This document shows positions 15,368-22,592 of a stretch of 45,219 bases of DNA, one piece after another. Source of the DNA: Thermodesulfobacteriota bacterium (lineage in GTDB: Bacteria; Desulfobacterota_D; UBA1144; Nemesobacterales; CSP1-2). The stretch spans positions 1-45,219 of the forward strand of contig DASWID010000112.1 of NCBI GenBank assembly GCA_036397855.1, in the 5' to 3' direction. Position 1 is the first letter of the stretch. Each line of letters opens with the position of its first letter. A program made the position numbers and the translations under genes. Below the pieces are notes generated by a model. The model saw only the letters and a list, made by a program, of their open reading frames with translations. It was not told where the DNA came from and did no database searches.

Positions 15368-16858
15368 TTAACTCAGTTCAGTTATTCGCCGAATTAGTTT
15401 AATTAATCTCTCCTTTTTCTCTTTACGGGCTTTTCTATATATTTCTCCATCTAGCCCTCCTTCCTCAAATCTATCGTCGAGCTCTGCAATCTCCTGTATC
15501 AGTTTACCCTTTTCCCTTTCAATATCACTAAGGACTTCCTCGCTTTCCTGGCTATCAAACCCTTTTCCTTTGAAAACAAATGCGTATAACATCCCACCAC
15601 CAACAACCAGTAAGACTACACATAGTGCAGCCCACTTAACTACTGCTTCACGATCGAACGATTTATTAATAGCTACCACTATTTTAGAGCCAGGTTTTAG
15701 GTTTTTGCCAGTCCACTGAAGAAACTTTTCATTTTGAATATCTACAAGACCTCCGCCTGTAAGACCTTCCACAGTGACATTCTCATCCGAGTCAGATACA
15801 AGAAGAAGGAGACTATCGGTGGGATAATTCACCTTGTCTTCGATCACATTTTTTCCGGATTTAAATGGAAGTGTATATGTGTAAACTACCCTTCTAACGC
15901 CCGGCCAAACTGCAGAAGTATCCGAAAATCCCGATTCGGTTTGAACAACGCTTTCACTTGTAATACCGTGAATGAACTGAATATTGCTAGCGTCACTGGG
16001 TAGACGAAACCTTAAGGTCTCCCTTTTCCCGTTAACTACGTCAGAACCGACGTATATTTTCTTATCTCTGTTTTCAAACATCAATAATTCTGCGACCGAA
16101 ATCGAGTCCGTAGAGACCTGTAAAATCACATGAGCTTGCTTTATTATTACTTCACTCTCGCTTTCAGTAGGTTCATATACGGGTAACTCGAGAGTCTTGG
16201 TATCCTCATCCGGGTAAAAAACCAACTTATCTGTTACATATTCCGTGCCCCTATAATTGAGGGTAATCGAATAGCTACGGTTCCATGGTAAATCTCTAAA
16301 TTCAAAAGTTCCATTTTTGTCTGTCACAAGTTTCTTCTCATCAGTTACACGATCTCCTAGCATGGCACGCAGTGTAACTTCGATATCACCAGACACTTTG
16401 TCAGTGGTTTTGTTCGTGACACTTCCCTTAATATCACCACCATGATCCTTCGTAGATTGAATGGGCTTCTTAGAAAAAAGATAGTCTGCAATGATGTCTA
16501 TGTGAGCCTCCGGAACTTGTAGCGGAGGCATTGGAGGATAGCCTTCGTTTATGGGCATTTTACCCTTGGCCTGGTACACCTGTTGAGGATTCTGTATCCA
16601 GTGCTTTATTTCATCTATACTATATTTGCTGCTAATCCCTGCCAGGTCTGGGCCCACAAATCTACCCCTCCCAATCGTATGACAATTAACGCATCGATTT
16701 TGGATAAATAGATCCTTTCCATGATCGACTCTCTCGATATCGACCTGGGCAAAAACATCCACCCCTAAAAAGACCGTAGAAGAAAACAGCAAAAATGCTA
16801 TCGTCGAGATAACAGACAAATTATTTATTCCTCCCAAATTACGTATCCTAGCTGACAT
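15368..16858 (-). CDS. Membrane-anchored cytochrome c domain / carboxypeptidase-regulatory-like protein of the ccm cluster
   Basis: 496 residues. A signal-type hydrophobic stretch lies at about 15-35. A class I cytochrome c domain follows, with CVNCH at 56-60, GPDLAGI, and a candidate distal Met in GYPPMPPL. Then come a carboxypeptidase regulatory-like beta domain at about 143-230 (GTFEFRDLPWNRSYSI), an uncharacterised beta-rich stretch, a membrane helix at about 408-430, and a cytoplasmic coiled tail. The tail (LDDRFEEGGLDGEIYRKARK) resembles the CcmI-like helix of the neighbour encoded upstream. It overlaps that gene by 11 bp and closes the ccm operon where ccmH/ccmG would be expected. A role in apocytochrome handling or redox delivery is inference. 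Confidence 0.75.
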   Translation of the reverse strand: MSARIRNLGGINNLSVISTIAFLLFSSTVFLGVDVFAQVDIERVDHGKDLFIQNRCVNCHTIGRGRFVGPDLAGISSKYSIDEIKHWIQNPQQVYQAKGKMPINEGYPPMPPLQVPEAHIDIIADYLFSKKPIQSTKDHGGDIKGSVTNKTTDKVSGDIEVTLRAMLGDRVTDEKKLVTDKNGTFEFRDLPWNRSYSITLNYRGTEYVTDKLVFYPDEDTKTLELPVYEPTESESEVIIKQAHVILQVSTDSISVAELLMFENRDKKIYVGSDVVNGKRETLRFRLPSDASNIQFIHGITSESVVQTESGFSDTSAVWPGVRRVVYTYTLPFKSGKNVIEDKVNYPTDSLLLLVSDSDENVTVEGLTGGGLVDIQNEKFLQWTGKNLKPGSKIVVAINKSFDREAVVKWAALCVVLLVVGGGMLYAFVFKGKGFDSQESEEVLSDIEREKGKLIQEIAELDDRFEEGGLDGEIYRKARKEKKERLIKLIRRITELS

Positions 16859-17375
16859 CTTTTAGGCCGATACCGCACCTTGAACAAAACAGATCCCCTG
16901 CGCTGTATTCCTTTCCACAATTCAAACATGATAGATATCCATTTTTATCGATCTTCTGTTTTCGGGTTTTAAGAATTTCCTTTTCGATTTCATCTTGTTC
17001 GGGCGATTTCAAATTTCTTAGTGTTTTTATCTCTTTTTCTAATCCATCTTCTAACTCTGTAGAATGTACCCCTCTACTTATTACATCAATCTGTTTAAGT
17101 ACGGATACAGCTCTTGCCTTGTAGTCTTGTTTAAGTTCATCATAATCTTCTCTCGATAGTTTTCCCAGTCCATAATCAAATTCTATATCATTTAATGCGG
17201 TGTAAAGTAATTCCTTTTCAGAGTTAAGCCTTTTCAACTCGATTAAAGAAGGGTTTACAATTGGATTTGATTTCTGCTCAAAGGGGTTTTCAACGTCGGT
17301 GTTTTTTTTGAAGAAGGGTAACGTTATAAAGACTGCTGTAAGAATCACTATCGCCAATAAGATGATTATTTCCAA
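16848..17375 (-). CDS. CcmI-like membrane protein with C-terminal zinc ribbon
   Basis: 175 residues. One N-terminal membrane helix (about 3-22) precedes a coiled-coil segment KELLYTALNDIEFDYGLGKL then SREDYDELKQDYKARA. This pattern is typical of CcmI and similar short proteins next to cytochrome c maturation genes. A C-terminal zinc ribbon follows (CLNCG at about 149 and CSRCG at about 164). It is located 65 bp after ccmF on the same strand. The CcmI-like label rests on this helix motif and context; the zinc ribbon is not part of classical CcmI. Confidence 0.65.
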   Translation of the reverse strand: MEIIILLAIVILTAVFITLPFFKKNTDVENPFEQKSNPIVNPSLIELKRLNSEKELLYTALNDIEFDYGLGKLSREDYDELKQDYKARAVSVLKQIDVISRGVHSTELEDGLEKEIKTLRNLKSPEQDEIEKEILKTRKQKIDKNGYLSCLNCGKEYSAGDLFCSRCGIGLKDVS

Positions 17376-17440
17376 TTTGACACTCCTAGCTTTCTGGAAC
17401 TATTCAATAAAAGGATAAAAATAGCAAAGAGAGGAAATTT

Positions 17441-19441
17441 CTAAACTTCTGCCGTCCTGTCCTTTGATCCTATACTATATTCGACAAGCACTTCCTGTTC
17501 CTTTTTGCTCGGAGTCGGCCACATAATAACGATTGCCCCTAAGAGTAGAACCACTCCGCCAGCCCAGATCCACGACACCATTGGATTTATTAAAACCCTG
17601 AAACTAGCGCTACCATCTTGAAAATTTGAAAGTATTACATAGAGGTCATGTGTAAATGAAGAGAGAATTGCAACCTCAGTTTCTTGATTAATCTCACGAT
17701 TTCCGGAGTACTTATACAGATTTTTTTCAGGAGCCATTGCTCCGATCTTTCTTTCGCCATCAAATACCGAGAGGCTAGCGGCTGTCCCATGTTTCGCATC
17801 TGTCGTATACTGGTTGAGATCATCGAATCTCAGAGTAAAATCACCAACGCTCATAGATTCCCCTGTTTTCAGTGTTGCCTCTTTCTGCTTCACAAAAACA
17901 GATGAGCCAGTTATCCCAATCACTACCAAAACAACCCCAAGGTGGACTATGTAGCCACCATATCTCCTACGGTTTTTGGATATCAGTCTCCCGAAGGCGC
18001 GCAAATAATTTTCCCCTCTCCTAACTCGAACTCTTATCCCCCTGTAGTATTCGACAAACACGGTCGCAGTCACATACGCGCATAGACCGAAAGAAATAAG
18101 CGCATAAATGTGTCTCATTCCGAAAAGCAATAAGATTACAGATGTCAGAACTCCGATTGCCACTGGAAATGTGAAATTTCTTATTAAATTATCTTTTGAG
18201 GCTTTTCTCCAAGAAATTAACGGACCAACTCCCATCAAAAATATCAATACTAAGCCGATCGGAACATTCACTCTATTAAAATACGGCGGACCAACAAGAA
18301 TCTTGTCCCTTGTGACGAGTTCGGATATGATTGGGAAAATTGTTCCTAGGAATACGGTAAAAGCGGCACCCAGAAAAAGAAGGTTATTAAATATGAAAGC
18401 GCTCTCTCTTGATATAATAGAGTCGAAATGATTATCGCTTTTAAGATCATCTAATCTAAGAGTGAACATGGCAAATGAGAAAATAAGTATGAAACCTATA
18501 AAACCTAGAAAATAGGGACCAATGTCTGACTGGGCAAATGAATGAACCGAGGAAATTATCCCGCTTCTGGTAACAAAGGTCCCAAATATTGCCAGGAAAA
18601 AGGTAAGTATTATCAGCGACAAATTCCACTTTTTAAGCATTCCCCTTTTTTCTTGAATCATTACCGAGTGAACAAAGGCTGTACCGACAAGCCATGGCAT
18701 AAATGCGGCATTCTCCACGGGATCCCATGCCCAATAACCACCCCAACCGAGCTCCAAGTAAGCCCACCTTGCGCCCAACAACAGACCCAGGCCTAAGAAT
18801 GTCCATGCCAGCAGTGCCCATTTTCTAGATTGTCTTATCCACTCGTCATCCAACTTGCCGCTCAGAAGAGCACCCATCCCAAATGCAAAAGGTACCGTGA
18901 CTCCGACATAACCAAGGTATAAAGTGAGAGGATGAATGGCCATATAGGCATTCTGCAGAATGGGGTTTAGCCCCCTTCCCTCTTCGGCTACAAAGGGTAG
19001 TTTTTCAAAAGGACTCTCAACAAAGGCTATAAGAAAGATGAAGAAGGTCGAAACAGCAGCGAGTGTTGCGAGGACATATGGTGTGAATCTGCTTCGTCTC
19101 CTGTTCTGAATCACCACAAGGGATGAATATACTGAGAGTATCAGGCACCAAAGAAGCAGGGATCCAGCCTGGCCCGCCCACAACGCGGTTATCCTGTAAA
19201 TAGTAGAGAGATCACTACTGGCATTTAAGGCGACATATTTAAGGCTGAAATCTAGATTCAGGAGAGCATGTATCAGTGAGACGGCTCCTATGGTTAGAAG
19301 AAAACAGACCGCAAGCGACCCGTTCTCGGCACTTTTGATTAAATCGTCCCTTTTGGTTTTAGCTCCAATTACGGAGGCAACTATGACGTAGACAGAGAGT
19401 ATAAAAGCTAAAAAAATTGATATATTACCGGTTTCAACCAT
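17441..19441 (-). CDS. ccmF: Cytochrome c heme lyase CcmF
   Basis: 666 residues, a polytopic membrane protein of the heme-handling protein family. The tryptophan-rich WWD motif reads WGGYWAWDPVENAAFMPW. Conserved features nearby include NPILQNAYMAIHPLTLYLGY, with a likely heme-ligand His, and FVTRSGIISSVHSFA, with a second. CcmF receives heme from holo-CcmE and attaches it to CXXCH apocytochromes in the periplasm. The gene follows ccmE by one base. The length is in the normal range. Confidence 0.93.
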   Translation of the reverse strand: MVETGNISIFLAFILSVYVIVASVIGAKTKRDDLIKSAENGSLAVCFLLTIGAVSLIHALLNLDFSLKYVALNASSDLSTIYRITALWAGQAGSLLLWCLILSVYSSLVVIQNRRRSRFTPYVLATLAAVSTFFIFLIAFVESPFEKLPFVAEEGRGLNPILQNAYMAIHPLTLYLGYVGVTVPFAFGMGALLSGKLDDEWIRQSRKWALLAWTFLGLGLLLGARWAYLELGWGGYWAWDPVENAAFMPWLVGTAFVHSVMIQEKRGMLKKWNLSLIILTFFLAIFGTFVTRSGIISSVHSFAQSDIGPYFLGFIGFILIFSFAMFTLRLDDLKSDNHFDSIISRESAFIFNNLLFLGAAFTVFLGTIFPIISELVTRDKILVGPPYFNRVNVPIGLVLIFLMGVGPLISWRKASKDNLIRNFTFPVAIGVLTSVILLLFGMRHIYALISFGLCAYVTATVFVEYYRGIRVRVRRGENYLRAFGRLISKNRRRYGGYIVHLGVVLVVIGITGSSVFVKQKEATLKTGESMSVGDFTLRFDDLNQYTTDAKHGTAASLSVFDGERKIGAMAPEKNLYKYSGNREINQETEVAILSSFTHDLYVILSNFQDGSASFRVLINPMVSWIWAGGVVLLLGAIVIMWPTPSKKEQEVLVEYSIGSKDRTAEV

Positions 19442-19442
19442 T

Positions 19443-19856
19443 TTATATATTTTTAGACCCTTTTAAGGAATCTGTGGATTCATACTTGGTGGGACATTTG
19501 GCCAACAATAAACTAGCCACAAATACGTTATCCGGTGTATATAGACCTTCGACGACCGCTTCGACGCCATCTTTAAATATATCCGGCACTATTCCCTTAT
19601 ATTTTACATCCAGCGTTTCTTCGCCGTCCGCAATCTTAAACTCGAGGCTTCCATCAATCTCATTCCTTATAGATCCCGGAACAACTTTTCCCGAGACCCT
19701 TACTTTTTCCTTATACACTGAAGGTACCCTATCCTTCAATTCCTGAACGGTAAGATAGTAGATCATCGTATCACTGACACCACCGTAAACGAGGTACGCT
19801 ATAGCAACGGCGATTACAGTGATTGCTACAATGAATTTTGTCTTTCCTTTTAGCAT
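19443..19856 (-). CDS. ccmE: Heme chaperone CcmE, Cys-type (CXXXY) variant
   Basis: 137 residues from the ATG at 19856 (a TTG one codon upstream is possible). An N-terminal anchor at about 8-27 is followed by the OB-fold domain (VRVSGKVVPGSI, DVKYKGIVPDIFKDGVEAVVEG). In canonical CcmE the heme is bound covalently by His in an HxxxY motif. Here the motif is CPTKY, with Cys121 and Tyr125, the CxxxY form known from archaea and some Desulfovibrio-type bacteria. The AGGAAG site upstream is appropriate. The protein carries heme between CcmC and CcmF. Confidence 0.9.
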   Translation of the reverse strand: MLKGKTKFIVAITVIAVAIAYLVYGGVSDTMIYYLTVQELKDRVPSVYKEKVRVSGKVVPGSIRNEIDGSLEFKIADGEETLDVKYKGIVPDIFKDGVEAVVEGLYTPDNVFVASLLLAKCPTKYESTDSLKGSKNI

Positions 19857-19886
19857 CAATTATTCTTCCTCACTGCAATAAATAAG

Positions 19887-20030
19887 CTATTGACTTTCTT
19901 CATTTGAATTCAGAGAAGACTCTATAGACTCTAACTGATTTTTCAAGTTATGATTTTTTCTAATAAGATAATAGATATATATCAAAAGCACAATCCAAAA
20001 AATTATTTGCGACCAGAAAAGATAAGACAT
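19887..20030 (-). CDS. ccmD: CcmD-like small membrane protein (47 aa)
   Basis: 47 residues from the ATG at 20030, 3 bp after the ccmC stop. It has one membrane helix (FWSQIIFWIVLLIYIYYLI) followed by a charged cytoplasmic helix (RKNHNLKNQLESIESSL). This size, topology and position between ccmC and ccmE are diagnostic of CcmD, which helps release holo-CcmE from the CcmC complex. CcmD has little sequence conservation, so the call leans on context. Confidence 0.78.
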   Translation of the reverse strand: MSYLFWSQIIFWIVLLIYIYYLIRKNHNLKNQLESIESSLNSNEESQ

Positions 20031-20033
20031 CTG

Positions 20034-20693
20034 CTATTTTGCCTCCATTAATTTAAGCCTTAGGATATTATCTTTCATAATTTCTAGTTCTACCCTATTC
20101 TTAAGTATCAAGATAAACAAAAGGGTAAAAGCTACTAGCGTAACCATCAATGCGACCATCATCTCTGATGCAATACCGCCCCCACGGGATCCAAATACAA
20201 CCGGGGAGATTCCACGCATAACCCTCGCCGAAATGTAAACAAGGGGTAAGTCTAAAAACGCTATGATTCCAAAAACAGCGGCAAATTTTGCTTTCCTCAC
20301 ATCGTTCCCCGCGGATGAACGCAGTATCATGTAAACAACGTAGAGAATCCAAAGAATAAATGTAGTAGTGAGTTGCGGATCCCAAGTCCACCACGTGCCC
20401 CAGATGGGTTTGGCCCAAATACTACCCGATACTATCGTAAGTGTAATAAAAACCACCCCTATTTCGGCAGCAGAATAAGCCAGAATATCCCAGTTGCGAC
20501 TCTCTTTTCTCAGATACTGAATGCTTGCAACAAATACGATTACAAATGAAATCGTGGCGACCCAAACGGTTCCCATATGGAAATAAAAAATTTTTTGGAT
20601 CGGTCCCATAATCCTCTCAGTCGGCGCGTAAATAAATGAAGCATAGAGCGAACCAATCATTGATATAAAAGTCAGAGCTAAAAGAAGATTCAT
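20034..20693 (-). CDS. ccmC: Heme exporter / heme-handling protein CcmC
   Basis: About 219 residues with six membrane helices and the WWD heme motif WGTWWTWDPQLTTTFILW. Flanking conserved histidines include one in IFYFHMGTVWVA. CcmC attaches heme to CcmE. I prefer ATG at 20693 (MNLLLAL); a TTG at 20708 would add five residues. It is the first clearly recognisable gene of the ccm operon; ccmA and ccmB, which normally precede it, are not found here. Confidence 0.92.
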   Translation of the reverse strand: MNLLLALTFISMIGSLYASFIYAPTERIMGPIQKIFYFHMGTVWVATISFVIVFVASIQYLRKESRNWDILAYSAAEIGVVFITLTIVSGSIWAKPIWGTWWTWDPQLTTTFILWILYVVYMILRSSAGNDVRKAKFAAVFGIIAFLDLPLVYISARVMRGISPVVFGSRGGGIASEMMVALMVTLVAFTLLFILILKNRVELEIMKDNILRLKLMEAK

Positions 20694-20734
20694 GATTAAC
20701 CCGAGCAAAATCTATTTTATTTAAACTTTTCCTA

Positions 20735-21016
20735 CTACAAACTCAAAGACTCCAGAACAGGTTTCGCATCAATTATATCGGATGTCGTTAGAACCTGCAA
20801 AGCACAACCCGAATGCTCTATTGAACCCCCATCTAGCGTCCATGTACGCGATCTTACTAAGCCGATAATAGACGGCATAGTCAGAAGGAATAGCAAAATC
20901 CGATGCGGTGCGTCACACCGTTTCGTGCTTTCTTCAATAGCCGTAGCCGCCACAATGTATGAATGGATAACTAGGATAAAGATAAGACTTAGGGCACCAT
21001 TCCAACTCATTGTCAT
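20735..21016 (-). CDS. Uncertain 93-aa frame upstream of ccmC
   Basis: Open frame of 93 residues with a hydrophobic N-terminal part and a second hydrophobic patch RILLFLLTMPSIIGLVRSRT. It sits where ccmB would normally end, and that patch loosely recalls the LLPLLLxPLxxPVLIxAV segment of CcmB, but the rest does not fit and the resemblance is untested. It could be a decayed ccmB remnant, an unrelated small membrane protein, or a chance frame. No strong ribosome binding site. Confidence 0.25.
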   Translation of the reverse strand: MTMSWNGALSLIFILVIHSYIVAATAIEESTKRCDAPHRILLFLLTMPSIIGLVRSRTWTLDGGSIEHSGCALQVLTTSDIIDAKPVLESLSL

Positions 21017-21102
21017 TTCACTGCTAAGACCAATGCAAATTTCATACCAATATAATATGAATGTCGTCCCGGTATCTTAATTGGATACGAATCGGCTCCA
21101 AT

Positions 21103-21246
21103 CTATAAACCTAACTTATTCAACTGTTTCAAAGAGTCATACGTGATATAGATCTTTCTTTTTTCGTCGGAAAGGATTCTGAAATCTGCCACCCTAATTC
21201 CAATAATACCGAGGGTCTCAATGGTTTTATCCTCTCTAACAGCCAA
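21103..21246 (-). CDS. Possible 47-aa protein or gene fragment
   Basis: A minus-strand frame reads AVREDKTIETLGIIGIRVAD, then FRILSDEKRKIYITYDSLKQ. The composition is protein-like, but the only available start is a TTG at 21246 with the AAGGG directly against it, so translation from here is doubtful. It may be the 3' remnant of a larger gene lost upstream. No family recognised. The rest of 21017-21475 shows no further gene. Confidence 0.3.
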   Translation of the reverse strand: MAVREDKTIETLGIIGIRVADFRILSDEKRKIYITYDSLKQLNKLGL

Positions 21247-21475
21247 CCCTTAATCAGACGTTTATACGCAATTAAAATTAGCCATGGTCAATTTTCTTTT
21301 CGAAGTACCCTATTACTTTTAATAGCTTTGTCACCTCTTAATGTCAGTTTATTTGACATCCGACAGGTTGATAGCCATCGCGATATAGTAATATACCCAA
21401 AACATTAAAGAGAATTAGGCCTTCAATTGGCACCTAAATTGCAACTAAGTAAGGATTAGGGAGGTGATAAATAAG

Positions 21476-21796
21476 ATGGTACAAATTATGAAAGGTATTG
21501 CTGCTGTTATATTTATCGCATTATTGGCTCCTTATGCCGTAGGTGCAATGCTTATTGCTCTTTTGGGCATGATAGTCATTCTTGTTTACTTCGGGGTAGA
21601 AGCTATCTCAATATCGAAGCGACTAGTACTGAAAACCTTTTTCTGCCCTTTTAAAAGAAAAGTTGTTTCAGCGAAATTCGAGCCCAGTATCTTCACTTTT
21701 AGACAATACGATGATGTTACTCAGTGTTCGGCATTTGATAGCGGCAAAGTCCGATGCAAAAAGAAGTGCTTGGACCTTCCGCAACTCAGCGCGTAA
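21476..21796 (+). CDS. Small membrane protein with cysteine-rich tail
   Basis: 106 residues from the ATG at 21476, chosen because GGGAGGTGAT ends 7 bases upstream; the GTG at 21464 lies inside that site. Two hydrophobic segments (about 5-22 and 25-42) are followed by a cytoplasmic or periplasmic tail with FFCPFKRK, TQCSAF and RCKKKCLDL. The four cysteines and the basic residues suggest a metal-binding or Fe-S-like knuckle. Similar short proteins with CP-x-KRK and CSAF-x-C-x3-C tails occur in deltaproteobacterial genomes, as far as I recall. Function unknown. Confidence 0.6.
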   Translation: MVQIMKGIAAVIFIALLAPYAVGAMLIALLGMIVILVYFGVEAISISKRLVLKTFFCPFKRKVVSAKFEPSIFTFRQYDDVTQCSAFDSGKVRCKKKCLDLPQLSA

Positions 21797-22592
21797 ATGA
21801 AACCGAAAGCAGATTGAGCAGTATTGGGGTGGATTTCAAAATAGATTTTTATGATTAATTCGCGCCGCGGACGGTATAATGATATCTGAAGGCCACCGAT
21901 GGATCTAAGGTCTTACAATTGGGTGGTCTACATCCGATATATTTTTTTGATCACTCGCGCCAACAAGTGCCACTAATTTGAGCGAGGTAATTCCTTCTTC
22001 TAGTATATTACATTTACCTGCTTGGCTAATTTCATGATGATCAATCAGATGTTTTTAGTGTAGAATCGGGAACATTGAATTCCTTAAATCGAACATAATC
22101 TATCTACTGAGCCTTAATAATACAGTCCATTGCAATAACAATTTTTCTCACGAAGAGGAGGTTTGGATAACGTCTAAGACGAGATGAAAGAAGAAAAAAA
22201 GGAAATAATTTCACGACTTGTCGTGCTAAGAAGTGTTTATGTGACTGAAAGGTTGGAGTTGTAAAATGTCCTAAAATCTTACATCACCAAGAACGGGTTA
22301 CCGATAAGAAATAAGCCTATCATCTATAAACTTGTCAGAATTTTAACTGGAAAATCCATTTTAAACCGTTTTTAGTCCCAATGTCCCACCGATTTTATGA
22401 AGTTCACAGTCAATAGCTACAGGAAATTCCTATTCTGATAAACCCTCTTTTGCCAAATTTACTTGATATCTTATCTATACTCCAGTTTAAACTCTAACTT
22501 CACTACTGGAACGGTTAAGCCACCTCATTGGCCTTATTTTTGCACGTAGGTAATAAGAATTGAAAATTAATTGTTCAAGTCGCGCTCTATAA
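21797..22592. other. 796-bp region without a recognisable gene upstream of feoB
   Basis: No convincing gene. A 26-codon frame at 22183-22263 (MKEEKKEIISRLVVLRSVYV) has an AGGAGG further upstream at 22155-22160 and could be a relic. The DNA immediately before feoB (22540-22592) is AT-rich and should contain its promoter. I did not recognise a Fur or DtxR box with confidence, and feoB's own ATG lacks an obvious ribosome binding site. Confidence 0.35.

Noticed and set aside
22183-22263. 26-codon frame upstream of feoB
   Set aside because: Too short, with no family; kept only as a remark in the intergenic entry.
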